Shown one piece after another: positions 6,166-13,646 of a DNA stretch of 24,145 nucleotides. The notes below the pieces were generated by a model, which was not told where the DNA came from, did no database searches, and saw only the letters and a program-made list of their open reading frames with translations. A program made the position numbers and the translations under genes. The stretch is from QAMX01 sp964448855 (GTDB lineage: Bacteria > Bacillota > Clostridia > Oscillospirales > QAMX01), in contig CAYUXI010000024.1 of assembly GCA_964448855.1 (NCBI GenBank), positions 1 to 24,145 on the forward strand, given 5' to 3'. How positions within the stretch are numbered: position 1 is the first letter of the stretch; each line of letters opens with the position of its first letter.

Positions 6166-6549
6166 TTATCCGGCCAGCGCCATGCGCAGCCCCGCCAGCA
6201 TCATGAGCGCACCAAACAGCCGCAGCAGCCACTGCACGGGGATACGCCCCAGCAGCAGGCCGCTCGCCGTGCCGCCGATCAGGCCACCGAGCGCATACCA
6301 GAGCGCTTCCTTTGAAAAGGTGCCGCCCGTGGCCAGAAAGACCAGCGCCGAGATCAGGCAGAGCGGCGTCACAATTGCGACCGACGTCGCACACGCTGTC
6401 CGCGGCTCCAGGCCGCACCACCGGGTCAGCAGCGGAACCAGCACCATGCCCGCTCCGGCGCCGAACAGTCCGTTCAGCGCACCGGCAGCAGCGCCGGTCG
6501 CCAGCAGCCGCCCGACCGACAGCTTTTGGTTGCTTTTCTCACATTTCAT
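6166..6549 (-). CDS. TSUP-family (TauE/SafE-like) membrane protein, half-size partner
   Basis: The 127-residue protein has about four hydrophobic segments and carries the TSUP signature GALNGLFGAGAGMVLVPLL near residues 24-42. It is homologous in layout to the neighbouring 5757-6143 product and most likely pairs with it to make a complete anion permease. The start at ATG 6549 has no good Shine-Dalgarno sequence. No downstream in-frame ATG, GTG or TTG precedes the first membrane segment, so the start is kept but is uncertain. The gene is divergent from purL; its promoter must overlap the purL promoter region (6550-6600), where I could not define a convincing -10/-35 pair on the minus strand. 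Confidence 0.8.
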   Translation of the reverse strand: MKCEKSNQKLSVGRLLATGAAAGALNGLFGAGAGMVLVPLLTRWCGLEPRTACATSVAIVTPLCLISALVFLATGGTFSKEALWYALGGLIGGTASGLLLGRIPVQWLLRLFGALMMLAGLRMALAG

Positions 6550-6595
6550 ACAAGCTATTTTGCCTGATTTGGCGATTCGTTATTCCGGTTATGCG

Positions 6596-6624
6596 TTGAC
6601 AAAAGCAACTTTTTCCGCTACAAT
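6596..6624 (+). promoter_or_regulatory. Sigma-A promoter of purL
   Basis: TTGACA (6596-6601), a 17-bp spacer and TACAAT (6619-6624) predict a transcript start near 6631 and a leader of about 110 bases. The leader contains a TTTCGGC/GCCGAAA hairpin (6664-6679). I see no known purine riboswitch core. Confidence 0.88.
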
Positions 6625-6690
6625 TATAGAGGGCTCTTTTGTCCGGATGCAGATGCATCGCTTTTTCGGCTTGCCGAAATGGATTTCAAC

Positions 6691-6741
6691 CATTCCCTCC
6701 CGCAAAAAAGCAGGAGGATTATGAAAGAACAGGTATGATTT
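6691..6741 (+). promoter_or_regulatory. purL leader: sequestered SD and in-frame five-codon ORF
   Basis: The only strong Shine-Dalgarno sequence (AGGAGG, 6712-6717) serves ATG 6721, which encodes M-K-E-Q-V and stops at TGA 6736-6738. A single codon (TTT) then separates this stop from the purL ATG at 6742 in the same frame. purL has no good SD of its own, so it may be translated by re-initiation. CCTCC (6696-6700) can pair with GGAGG (6713-6717) and hide the site. Confidence 0.6.
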
Positions 6742-9700
6742 ATGGCTGTTTACAGATGTTATGTCACCAAAAAACCGGGGTTTGATTCGGAACGCAACGC
6801 GCTTTTCCGCGATTTGTCCGAGCTGCTGTCCCTGCACGCGCTGAAGGGCGTTGACATTTTCAACCGCTATGACGTGGAAGGCATTTCCGCCGAGGCCTTT
6901 GAAAATGCGACCCGCTCCGTCTTTGCGGAGCCGCAGTGCGACGACTGCTATCCCGAATCGATGCCCGAAGCGGCACTGCGCCAGCCGTGCCGGATTCTCG
7001 CCGTTGAGTCGCTGCCCGGACAATATGACCAGCGCGCCGATTCCTGCGCCGCCTGCATCCAGCTGCTGACCGGCGGAGAGCGCCCGCGTGCCGCATATGC
7101 GCGTGTCTACGTGCTGTACGGCGAACTGAGCGATGAGGATTTTGCCGCCTGCCGCAGCTGGCTGATCAACCCGGTGGAATGCCGCGAAGCGTCGCCGGAG
7201 AAGCCGGAAACGCTGGCCGCCTCGTATGGCGAACCGGCACCTGTCGCCGTTTTGACCGGCTTTACCGAGCTGGATGCCGCCGGTCTGGCCGATTGTCTGG
7301 CTGAGTACGGACTCGCCATGGACGCCGCCGACCTCGCCTTCCTGCAGGCCTACTTCCGCGATACGGAAAAGCGCGACCCCACCGTGACCGAGCTGCGCGT
7401 GCTGGACACCTACTGGTCCGATCACTGCCGCCATACCACCTTCCTGACCGGCCTCACCGTAGACGGCATCGAGGACGAGGTTGTCGCCTCCGCCTTTGAT
7501 CAGTATCTCGCGCTGCGCCGGGAGGTCTTCGGCGACAAGGCTGATCATCGCCCCGTCACGCTGATGGACATTGCAACCATCGGTGCAAAAGCGCTGAAAA
7601 AGCGCGGCATTTTGAAAAATCTGGACGAATCGGATGAAATCAATGCCTGCACCGTTAAAATCAAAGCCGTTGTGGACGGCGAAGAGCAGGATTGGCTGCT
7701 GCTCTTCAAAAACGAAACGCACAACCACCCGACCGAAATTGAGCCGTTCGGCGGCGCAGCCACCTGTCTGGGCGGCGCCATCCGCGACCCGCTTTCCGGG
7801 CGCGCCTATGTTTATCAGGCCATGCGCATCACCGGCAGCGGCGACCCCCGCGTCCCGCTTCAGGAAACGCTGCCCGGCAAGCTGCCGCAGCGCCGCCTGA
7901 CCAAGACGGCTGCACGCGGCTATTCCTCCTATGGCAACCAGATCGGCCTGGCCACCGGCTTTGTCGATGAAATCTATCACCCCGGCTATCTGGCCAAACG
8001 CCTGGAAATCGGCGCAGTGGTCGGTGCCGTTCCGGCGGCCAACGTTCGCCGGGAGGAACCCGCCCCCGGCGACGTCGTGATCGTGCTGGGCGGCCGCACC
8101 GGCCGTGACGGCTGCGGCGGCGCAACCGGCTCCTCCAAGAGCCACAGCACCTCTTCGCTGGCAGTCTGCGGTGCCGAGGTTCAGAAGGGCAATCCGCCTG
8201 AAGAGCGGAAGCTCCAGCGTTTGTTCCGCAATCCGGACGTCTCCAAGCGCATCAAGCGCTGCAACGACTTTGGCGCGGGCGGTGTCTCTGTCGCCATCGG
8301 TGAGCTGGCAGACGGGCTGAAAATCGATCTGAACGCCCTCCCCAAGAAATATGAAGGTCTGTCCGGCACGGAGCTGGCCATCTCTGAATCGCAGGAGCGC
8401 ATGGCCATCGTCGTATCCCCGGCGGACGTCTCCGCCATTCTGGCTGCGGCTGCCGCTGAAAACGTGGAAGCCAGCCTGGTCGCCGTCGTCACGGAGGAAC
8501 CCCGGCTGGTCATGGAGCACAACGGCCGGAAAATCGTCGATCTCTCCCGCGCCTTTGTCAATTCCAACGGCGCACCGAAAACCGCTGCGTTCGCCATCCC
8601 TGATCTGCCCACGCCCAACGCGGAGTTCCCGGAGGTCTGCGGCGGCCCTGCCAAGCGTCTGGAGCTGCTGATGCGCGATCTCAACATCTGCTCCAAGCGC
8701 GGCCTGGTCGAAATGTTCGACTCCTCCATCGGCGCTTCCTCCGTCTTTGTGCCGTTCGGCGGACGGAATCAGCTCTCGCCGTCTCAGGTCATGGCGGCGT
8801 TGCTCCCGGTGCAGGACGGCGAAACGTCAACCTGCTCTGTGATGAGCTACGGCTTCAACCCGCACATTTCCGAACAGAACCCGTTTGCGGGCGCTGTCTA
8901 CGCCGTGACGGAATCGCTGGCCAAGCTGGTCGCCTCCGGCTGCCGGATCGATGACGCCTACATGACCTTCCAGGAATATTTTGAGCGCCTGCGCGAGGAT
9001 CCGAGCCGCTGGGGCAAGCCGGTCAGCGCACTGCTCGGTGCCTTGAGCGCACAGATCGGCTACGGTGTCGCCTCCATCGGTGGCAAGGACTCCATGTCCG
9101 GCTCCTTCGAGGAGCTGGATGTCCCGCCGACGCTCGTCTCCTTTGCCATTGCCACGGCCGATGCCGCCTCGCTGGTGACGCCGATCTTCCAGCAGGCCGG
9201 CTCCACCGTCTGCCTCTTTGCCGCACCGGTCGATGCCAACGGCCTCCCGATTTACGATTCCGTCCGCGCCATGTGGTCGCATTTCCACGACTGTGTGGCT
9301 GCTGGCCACGTCCGTTCCGCGTTCGCGCTGACCTCCGGCGGCCTCGGCGAAGCCGTTGCCAAGATGGGCTTCGGGAACGATATCGGCTTCGTGCTGGACG
9401 ATTCGATTGATGTTTTTGAAATCTGCCGCCTGAATTACGGCGCGATTCTCGCCGAAACGGACGGCCCGCTCGCCGGTGCCGTCGTTGTCGGCCATACCAC
9501 CTCGGAGCCCGTCATTCGGATGAACCGCTGCCCGGATGTCTCGCTCGAAACGCTCAAAACCAACTGGGAGGAACCGCTCTCCGGCGTCTTCCCCGTCTCC
9601 GAGCCCGTTGCCGGTACGGCGGAACCGGTCAGCTACGCCGAACGCAACACGGCGCGCCCGCTCGTCCGCCATGCCAAGCCGACGGCGGTCATTCCGGTCT

Positions 9701-10473
9701 TCCCCGGCACCAACTGCGAATACGATACGGCGCGTGCCGTGGAGCGCGCCGGTGGCCATGCGGAGACCATCCTCGTCCGCAACCTGAATCCGGCGCTGCT
9801 GCGCGAATCGGCGGATGCACTGGTTGAGGCCGTGCGCCGCGCACAGATGATCATCTTCCCCGGCGGCTTCTCCGGCGGGGACGAACCGGAGGGCAGCGGC
9901 AAGTTCATCGCCTCCTTCTTCCGCAATCCGGCGCTGCGCGATGCGACCAATGACCTGATTCAGAACCGTGACGGCCTGATTCTCGGCATCTGCAACGGCT
10001 TCCAGGCGCTGATCAAGCTGGGGCTTGTGCCGTTCGGCGAAATTCGCCCGCTCGACGCCGGTTGCCCGACGCTGACCTACAACGCCATCGGCCTGCACCG
10101 TGCGCGGTATGTGCGGACACGCGTCGCCTCTGTCAAGTCGCCGTGGCTTGCGCGCTGCACGCTGGGCGAGGAGCACGTCATCCCGATTTCCCACGGCGAA
10201 GGCCGCTTCTCCGCCGATGAGGCGACACTCAAGCGCCTGATCGACAACGGCCAGATCGCCTTCCAGTATGTTGACCAGGCCGGTCAGCCCTCCATGGAGA
10301 CCGGCGCAAACCCGCCGGGCAGCCTCTTTGCCATCGAGGGCATCACCAGCCCGGATGGCCGCGTCCTCGGCAAAATGGGTCACACGGAGCGCTGCGGACA
10401 GCTGGTTGGCCGCAACATCCCCGGAAACCGCTTCCAGCCGCTCTTTGAAGCCGGTGTGGACTATTTCCGTTAA
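6742..10473 (+). CDS. purL: Phosphoribosylformylglycinamidine synthase, single-chain PurL
   Basis: The 1243-residue enzyme converts FGAR, glutamine and ATP to FGAM in the fourth step of purine synthesis. It is the large fused form: an N-terminal PurS-like region; a linker with DTYWSDHCRHTTF near residue 225; two AIRS-type synthetase halves with KNETHNHPTEIEPFGG near 319 and SIGGKDSMSGSFEEL near 780; and a C-terminal class I glutamine amidotransferase. The nucleophile is C1084 in GICNGFQ, with H1214 and E1216 in GHTER completing the triad. Length is close to that of other single-chain PurL proteins, and no internal break is seen. ATG 6742 fits the family N-terminus (xVYRxYVxKKPGFD), but the strong ribosome site points to the short leader ORF upstream. 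A hairpin terminator follows. Confidence 0.97.
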   Translation: MAVYRCYVTKKPGFDSERNALFRDLSELLSLHALKGVDIFNRYDVEGISAEAFENATRSVFAEPQCDDCYPESMPEAALRQPCRILAVESLPGQYDQRADSCAACIQLLTGGERPRAAYARVYVLYGELSDEDFAACRSWLINPVECREASPEKPETLAASYGEPAPVAVLTGFTELDAAGLADCLAEYGLAMDAADLAFLQAYFRDTEKRDPTVTELRVLDTYWSDHCRHTTFLTGLTVDGIEDEVVASAFDQYLALRREVFGDKADHRPVTLMDIATIGAKALKKRGILKNLDESDEINACTVKIKAVVDGEEQDWLLLFKNETHNHPTEIEPFGGAATCLGGAIRDPLSGRAYVYQAMRITGSGDPRVPLQETLPGKLPQRRLTKTAARGYSSYGNQIGLATGFVDEIYHPGYLAKRLEIGAVVGAVPAANVRREEPAPGDVVIVLGGRTGRDGCGGATGSSKSHSTSSLAVCGAEVQKGNPPEERKLQRLFRNPDVSKRIKRCNDFGAGGVSVAIGELADGLKIDLNALPKKYEGLSGTELAISESQERMAIVVSPADVSAILAAAAAENVEASLVAVVTEEPRLVMEHNGRKIVDLSRAFVNSNGAPKTAAFAIPDLPTPNAEFPEVCGGPAKRLELLMRDLNICSKRGLVEMFDSSIGASSVFVPFGGRNQLSPSQVMAALLPVQDGETSTCSVMSYGFNPHISEQNPFAGAVYAVTESLAKLVASGCRIDDAYMTFQEYFERLREDPSRWGKPVSALLGALSAQIGYGVASIGGKDSMSGSFEELDVPPTLVSFAIATADAASLVTPIFQQAGSTVCLFAAPVDANGLPIYDSVRAMWSHFHDCVAAGHVRSAFALTSGGLGEAVAKMGFGNDIGFVLDDSIDVFEICRLNYGAILAETDGPLAGAVVVGHTTSEPVIRMNRCPDVSLETLKTNWEEPLSGVFPVSEPVAGTAEPVSYAERNTARPLVRHAKPTAVIPVFPGTNCEYDTARAVERAGGHAETILVRNLNPALLRESADALVEAVRRAQMIIFPGGFSGGDEPEGSGKFIASFFRNPALRDATNDLIQNRDGLILGICNGFQALIKLGLVPFGEIRPLDAGCPTLTYNAIGLHRARYVRTRVASVKSPWLARCTLGEEHVIPISHGEGRFSADEATLKRLIDNGQIAFQYVDQAGQPSMETGANPPGSLFAIEGITSPDGRVLGKMGHTERCGQLVGRNIPGNRFQPLFEAGVDYFR

Positions 10474-10484
10474 ACCTCGAAGCA

Positions 10485-10526
10485 TCAAAAAATCCTTCGT
10501 ATGCGCTTTGCATACGAAGGATTTTT
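10485..10526. terminator. Bidirectional Rho-independent terminator between purL and the PH-domain pair
   Basis: AAAATCCTTCGTATGC (10489-10504), a five-base loop and GCATACGAAGGATTTT (10510-10525) form a perfect 16-bp stem. T residues follow on the plus strand, and A residues (10485-10492) give the T-run on the minus strand. It serves both converging transcripts. Confidence 0.93.
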
Positions 10527-10535
10527 GTTTGAATT

Positions 10536-11966
10536 TCAGCGATATCCGTATTTCTTTAGTGCCAAAAGCAGCGCCTTATACGGGACGGAGCGGACGCGAT
10601 GAAGACGGCGTCTTCGGGACATCTCCGACACATGGAGCGTGCAGAGGTCGTGGGCGGCCTGCCAGCGGTTCTGCGAAATCCGGAGGCTCCCGATGGTTCG
10701 CTTTGCAATCCGGACGCGGTGAAAATGGAAGCCACGGCCATAGCGCAGACAGAGCGCGTCCGCTTCGACGCCGACACCGCTGTGGCGCATCGCGTGCAGG
10801 CGGTGCAGACCCATCCAGACGATGGCCGCGCCGAGCATGGCTGCCCAGAACGCGATCAGCCCCGCCATATCCGGCAGCAGCAGAGACGATACCGCACTGC
10901 CTGCGGCCAGCAGCAGCAGACCGATGAGCGGTATGAGCAGGTAGGAGCGCCAGGCACATCGCGGCTGCACGCGAATCGGACAGGCGAACGCCCCCAGCTC
11001 CGGCAGCAGCCGGCGCAGCTGGCGCATCGTCTCATGCAGGCGGCCGGTCGGAATGATGGCCGGTGCAAACGTACCGTCGCTCAGCCCGGCTGCGTTGACA
11101 TAGGCGCTGACACCGGCAAACCGCCGCGAAATCAGGCCATAGCGCAGATCGACCGATTCAATCTGTCGAACCGGCGTCTGAAAGCAGCTCCGCGTGAAGA
11201 GGCCGCCGCTGACGTGGAGCGCCCGCGGGGAGCGGGACGCCGTAAAGCGGTAATACGCGCTCAGATTGCTCAGAAATGCCGCCAGATAGGCGAGCAGGAG
11301 CGTGGCAGCGGTGATGGAAACAGCCGGGGGCAGCCCCAGCGAAACCTTTCGGAGAAAGAGAAATGCCGTCGTCAGAATCTGGCCGGCTGTCGTTTCCCGT
11401 GCATAGCGAACCGTGTTGGAGAGGAGCGCCGCCGTAAAGGTCAGACCCCCGACCAGACTGGACGTAGCCGCAGCCGTGGCAGCCACGGCGGCCGGGCGCG
11501 GGCGGACAACCGTCTGAATGCGGTCGCCCCGTGCGCGGAGAAAGAGCCGCTCCAGCGTCCGCAGATCGTCCGCGTGCAGCATGAGGCTCGGCGCAGTCAA
11601 CAGCGGCGGTGTCCGCGTATCCAGACGGACAAGCTGTATTCGCAGCGGCCGCAGGTACCACGGGACGGACACGCGCACGGTGGAAACGGTTGCCGCAAAG
11701 AAGACGTCCCGCGTGTGCCAGAAGAGCCCACGCTCATAGATGAGCTGGCCGTCCGACAGAAAGACGCGGCTGGAGCGCCAGCGCAGAATCCCCAGCAGGA
11801 GAATCGCCGCCAGCGCGAGCAGGTCAATCCACGCACCGCTGAGCCACTCCATCCAGCCATCGCCAATCGCGGTCAGGCCGCGAATCAGCGGGATCAGCAG
11901 CAGGATGACATAGCGGCGCATTCCGCTGATGGCTGCCAGCGGGTGCAGCCGCAGAACGGCCGTCAC
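10536..11966 (-). CDS. Bacterial PH-domain membrane protein, YdbT-like
   Basis: The 476-residue protein alternates hydrophobic hairpins (about residues 18-62, 165-235 and 345-395) with soluble bacterial-PH (bPH2) segments. Landmarks are RVFLSDGQLIYERGLFWHTRD, SPRALHVSGGLFTRSCFQTPVRQIESVDL and a third copy near the C-terminus (LCLRYGRGFHFHRVRIAKRTIGSLRIS). This is the YdbT layout of Bacillus; such proteins sit in the cytoplasmic membrane and have been linked to envelope stress, but a biochemical role is not established. The GTG start at 11966 overlaps the TGA of the upstream PH-domain gene by four bases (GTGA), so the two are translationally coupled. It ends within 10 bases of the shared terminator with purL. 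The alanine- and arginine-rich composition matches the local GC-rich codon use. Confidence 0.8.
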   Translation of the reverse strand: MTAVLRLHPLAAISGMRRYVILLLIPLIRGLTAIGDGWMEWLSGAWIDLLALAAILLLGILRWRSSRVFLSDGQLIYERGLFWHTRDVFFAATVSTVRVSVPWYLRPLRIQLVRLDTRTPPLLTAPSLMLHADDLRTLERLFLRARGDRIQTVVRPRPAAVAATAAATSSLVGGLTFTAALLSNTVRYARETTAGQILTTAFLFLRKVSLGLPPAVSITAATLLLAYLAAFLSNLSAYYRFTASRSPRALHVSGGLFTRSCFQTPVRQIESVDLRYGLISRRFAGVSAYVNAAGLSDGTFAPAIIPTGRLHETMRQLRRLLPELGAFACPIRVQPRCAWRSYLLIPLIGLLLLAAGSAVSSLLLPDMAGLIAFWAAMLGAAIVWMGLHRLHAMRHSGVGVEADALCLRYGRGFHFHRVRIAKRTIGSLRISQNRWQAAHDLCTLHVSEMSRRRRLHRVRSVPYKALLLALKKYGYR

Positions 11967-12397
11967 AGCTCCGCCTTTCCGCAGCAGGCGATCAGCTCGT
12001 CGATTTCCTCTGCGCAGACGCAGTGGAGCAGGAGGCGGTGGGAGGACAGCCCCAGCGTGACCATCCGGACGTCGAGCAGCCGCATCAGCGGCGTGGCGGA
12101 GACGGAAACGGTCAGCACATGGCGCAGCGGGATTTCCGTCTCCGAGGTATAAAGGACGCCGTGCCGAATGCGGACGATGCCGTCCTGCACGGTGATATCA
12201 TAGCGCCGGAAGTACGTCGGGATGTACCAGCAGCCGAAAATCGCGGCGGCAGACAGCGAGCCGACGCCGACAATGACACCGACAAACGGTGACGCGTGGA
12301 GCAGCTCCACCGCAACGATCAGCATGGCCGCAGCCATCAGCAGCAGGCGAATCAGCCAGATGGCCGTCATTTTTTTGGGATCGGTGATCGACCGCAC
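11963..12397 (-). CDS. Bacterial PH-domain membrane protein, YdbS-like
   Basis: The 144-residue protein has two closely spaced membrane segments (TAIWLIRLLLMAAAMLIVAV and VGVIVGVGSLSAAAIFGCWY), then one bPH2 domain with the family pattern YDITVQDGIVRIRHGVLYTSETEIPLRHV-type strand order. YdbS-like proteins occur next to YdbT-like ones, as here, and are thought to act as a membrane complex. The GTG start at 12397 is chosen because AGGAGG lies nine bases upstream. The longer open frame to 12481 would begin upstream of the promoter -10 and is rejected. A sigma-A promoter lies at 12446-12474. The gene is divergent from cotJA. Confidence 0.8.
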   Translation of the reverse strand: MRSITDPKKMTAIWLIRLLLMAAAMLIVAVELLHASPFVGVIVGVGSLSAAAIFGCWYIPTYFRRYDITVQDGIVRIRHGVLYTSETEIPLRHVLTVSVSATPLMRLLDVRMVTLGLSSHRLLLHCVCAEEIDELIACCGKAEL

Positions 12398-12445
12398 GTC
12401 CGTTTTCCTCCTGTTTCCAGCGTTTTTGAGAATGCCCTCCCTTTC

Positions 12446-12474
12446 ATTATACACAATTTGTCCGGAAAATTCAA
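12446..12474 (-). promoter_or_regulatory. Sigma-A promoter of the ydbST-like operon
   Basis: On the minus strand -35 TTGAAT (12474-12469), a 17-bp spacer and -10 TATAAT (12451-12446) lie about 50 bases before the GTG start. Confidence 0.88.
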
Positions 12475-12509
12475 TCGCCATTCGGGAATTTCACCATTCC
12501 CCGGGATTT

Positions 12510-12537
12510 CACCATTCGTGCGGCTCAAGCATACCAT
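12510..12537 (+). promoter_or_regulatory. Candidate sigma-E-type sporulation promoter of cotJABC
   Basis: CATACCAT (12530-12537) matches seven of eight positions of the sigma-E -10 consensus CATACAHT. Thirteen bases upstream, CACCATT (12510-12516) is a partial -35. No sigma-A pair is visible. The block GGGA(A)TTTCACCATTC is duplicated in tandem (12484-12499 and 12503-12517), so the -35-like motif occurs twice. Confidence 0.5.
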
Positions 12538-12589
12538 GAACCGTGCGGACGCGTGCCGCGCAATCAGAGAAGAATGGGGAGACAGAAAC

Positions 12590-12748
12590 TTGGACGAGAC
12601 AAACAGCTGCCCGGCCTTGACCATGCTGTACGTGCCGATTCAGCCGTGGGAAACGCCGTATGACGAATCGACGGCGCTCAGCCGCGGGACGATTTTCCCG
12701 TCGCTGGATAAGCCGTTCATCGGAGAAGGGAGCTTCCGCCATGAGTGA
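12590..12748 (+). CDS. cotJA: Spore coat-associated protein CotJA
   Basis: The 52-residue product shows the CotJA pattern ALTMLYVPIQPWETPYDE followed by ALSRGTIFPSLDKPF. CotJA is a small protein of the inner spore coat made in the mother cell together with CotJB and CotJC. The TTG start at 12590 is preferred: GGGGAG lies eight bases upstream and the length then matches typical CotJA proteins. An in-frame ATG at 12536 (70 residues) has no ribosome site and falls inside the probable sigma-E -10 box, so it could not be on the transcript. The stop overlaps the cotJB start by eight bases. Confidence 0.88.
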   Translation: MDETNSCPALTMLYVPIQPWETPYDESTALSRGTIFPSLDKPFIGEGSFRHE

Positions 12749-12992
12749 GCGCAGCCGCCTTCTGGCAAACGTGCGGATGCTGGGCTTTGCCGCAACGGAT
12801 GCCGCGCTGTTTCTGGATACGCATCCGGATGACCCGCAGGCGCTGGCCTATTTCCGGAAGCAGCAGTCTGCGCTTTCATCGGCGCGGAGCGCTTTTGAGC
12901 GCAAATTCGGCCCCCTGATGCAGGAAACGCAGGCAGACGACCGCGTCTGGAACTGGATCGACGGCCCGTGGCCGTGGGAAGGCAGGGAGTAA
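12741..12992 (+). CDS. cotJB: Spore coat protein CotJB
   Basis: The 83-residue product fits CotJB in length and motif order: an N-terminal helix LLANVRMLGFAATDAALFLDTHPDD, a central AYFRKQQSAL, and a C-terminal WNWIDGPWPWEGRE, where the family ends in W-x-W-x-x-x-P-W-P-W-E. It is thought to assemble into the spore coat with CotJA and CotJC. ATG 12741 overlaps the end of cotJA in another frame and has AAGGGAG upstream. The cotJC start follows two bases after its stop, so the three genes form a tightly packed sporulation operon. Confidence 0.93.
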   Translation: MSERSRLLANVRMLGFAATDAALFLDTHPDDPQALAYFRKQQSALSSARSAFERKFGPLMQETQADDRVWNWIDGPWPWEGRE

Positions 12993-12994
12993 GT

Positions 12995-13591
12995 ATGTGG
13001 GCGTATGACAAACGTCTGGAGTACCCGGTTCGAATTCAAACGCCGTCCGCTGCGCTGGCACGGGTGATCATCAGCCAGCTCGGCGGGCCGGACGGGGAGA
13101 TGGGTGCTGCGACCCGCTACCTGTCGCAGCGCTACGCCATGCCGACCGACCGCGCAAAGGGACTCTTGACCGACATCGGGACAGAGGAGCTTGCGCACAT
13201 TGAAATCATTTCCGCGATTCTCTATCAGCTGACGCGAAACCTTTCGATGGAGGAAATCCGCTCCAGCGGGTTTGACACGTATTTTGTCGATCACACGACC
13301 GGCATCTATCCGCAGGGCGCGAGCGGGATGCCGTTTTCCGCCGCAACGCTGCAATCGACCGGCGACCCGATCACCGATCTCAGCGAGAATCTGGCGGCGG
13401 AGCAGAAGGCGCGGACGACCTATGACAACATTCTGCGCCTGACAGACGACCCAGATGTGCGCGACCCGATTCGCTTCCTGCGCGAGCGGGAAATCGTGCA
13501 TTTCCAGCGCTTCGGCGAAGCGCTGCGCGATGTGACCGACCGGCTGGACAGCCAAAACTATTACGCGTTCAACCCGTCCTTTGACCGGTAG
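12995..13591 (+). CDS. cotJC: CotJC, manganese-catalase-like spore coat protein
   Basis: The 198-residue protein belongs to the ferritin-like manganese catalase family. Expected di-manganese ligands are present: E35 in DGEMGAA, E65 and H68 in TEELAHIE, E136 in AAEQKART and H169 in REIVHFQRF. It could therefore dismutate hydrogen peroxide while forming part of the spore coat. It is shorter than true manganese catalases, as CotJC proteins are. ATG 12995 lies two bases after cotJB, with GGGAG seven bases upstream. It ends just before a strong terminator. Together with cotJA and cotJB it is the best evidence that the host makes endospores. Confidence 0.95.
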   Translation: MWAYDKRLEYPVRIQTPSAALARVIISQLGGPDGEMGAATRYLSQRYAMPTDRAKGLLTDIGTEELAHIEIISAILYQLTRNLSMEEIRSSGFDTYFVDHTTGIYPQGASGMPFSAATLQSTGDPITDLSENLAAEQKARTTYDNILRLTDDPDVRDPIRFLREREIVHFQRFGEALRDVTDRLDSQNYYAFNPSFDR

Positions 13592-13603
13592 GCGCTTCAG
13601 ACG

Positions 13604-13646
13604 AATGCCTCATACCCGCCCATCCAGTGGGTATGAGGCATTTTTT
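13604..13646 (+). terminator. Terminator of cotJABC
   Basis: AATGCCTCATACCC (13604-13617) and GGGTATGAGGCATT (13629-13642) form a 14-bp stem, with a T-run to 13646. The stop codon of the convergent deacetylase gene overlaps this T-run. Confidence 0.92.

Noticed and set aside
6631..6720. Purine riboswitch in the purL leader
   Set aside because: The conserved three-way-junction core of the guanine/adenine aptamer is not present; only simple hairpins are seen.
6589..8520. Long minus-strand frame (643 codons) opposite the 5' half of purL
   Set aside because: Antisense shadow of purL with arginine/alanine/glutamine-rich, domain-free translation; it also crosses the purL promoter.
8827..10488. 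Minus-strand frame (553 codons) opposite the 3' half of purL
   Set aside because: Antisense shadow with the same compositional cause and no family motif; it starts inside the bidirectional terminator.
10599..12152. 517-codon plus-strand frame across the PH-domain genes
   Set aside because: Antisense to the ydbST-like pair, glutamine/arginine-rich with no domain and no promoter.
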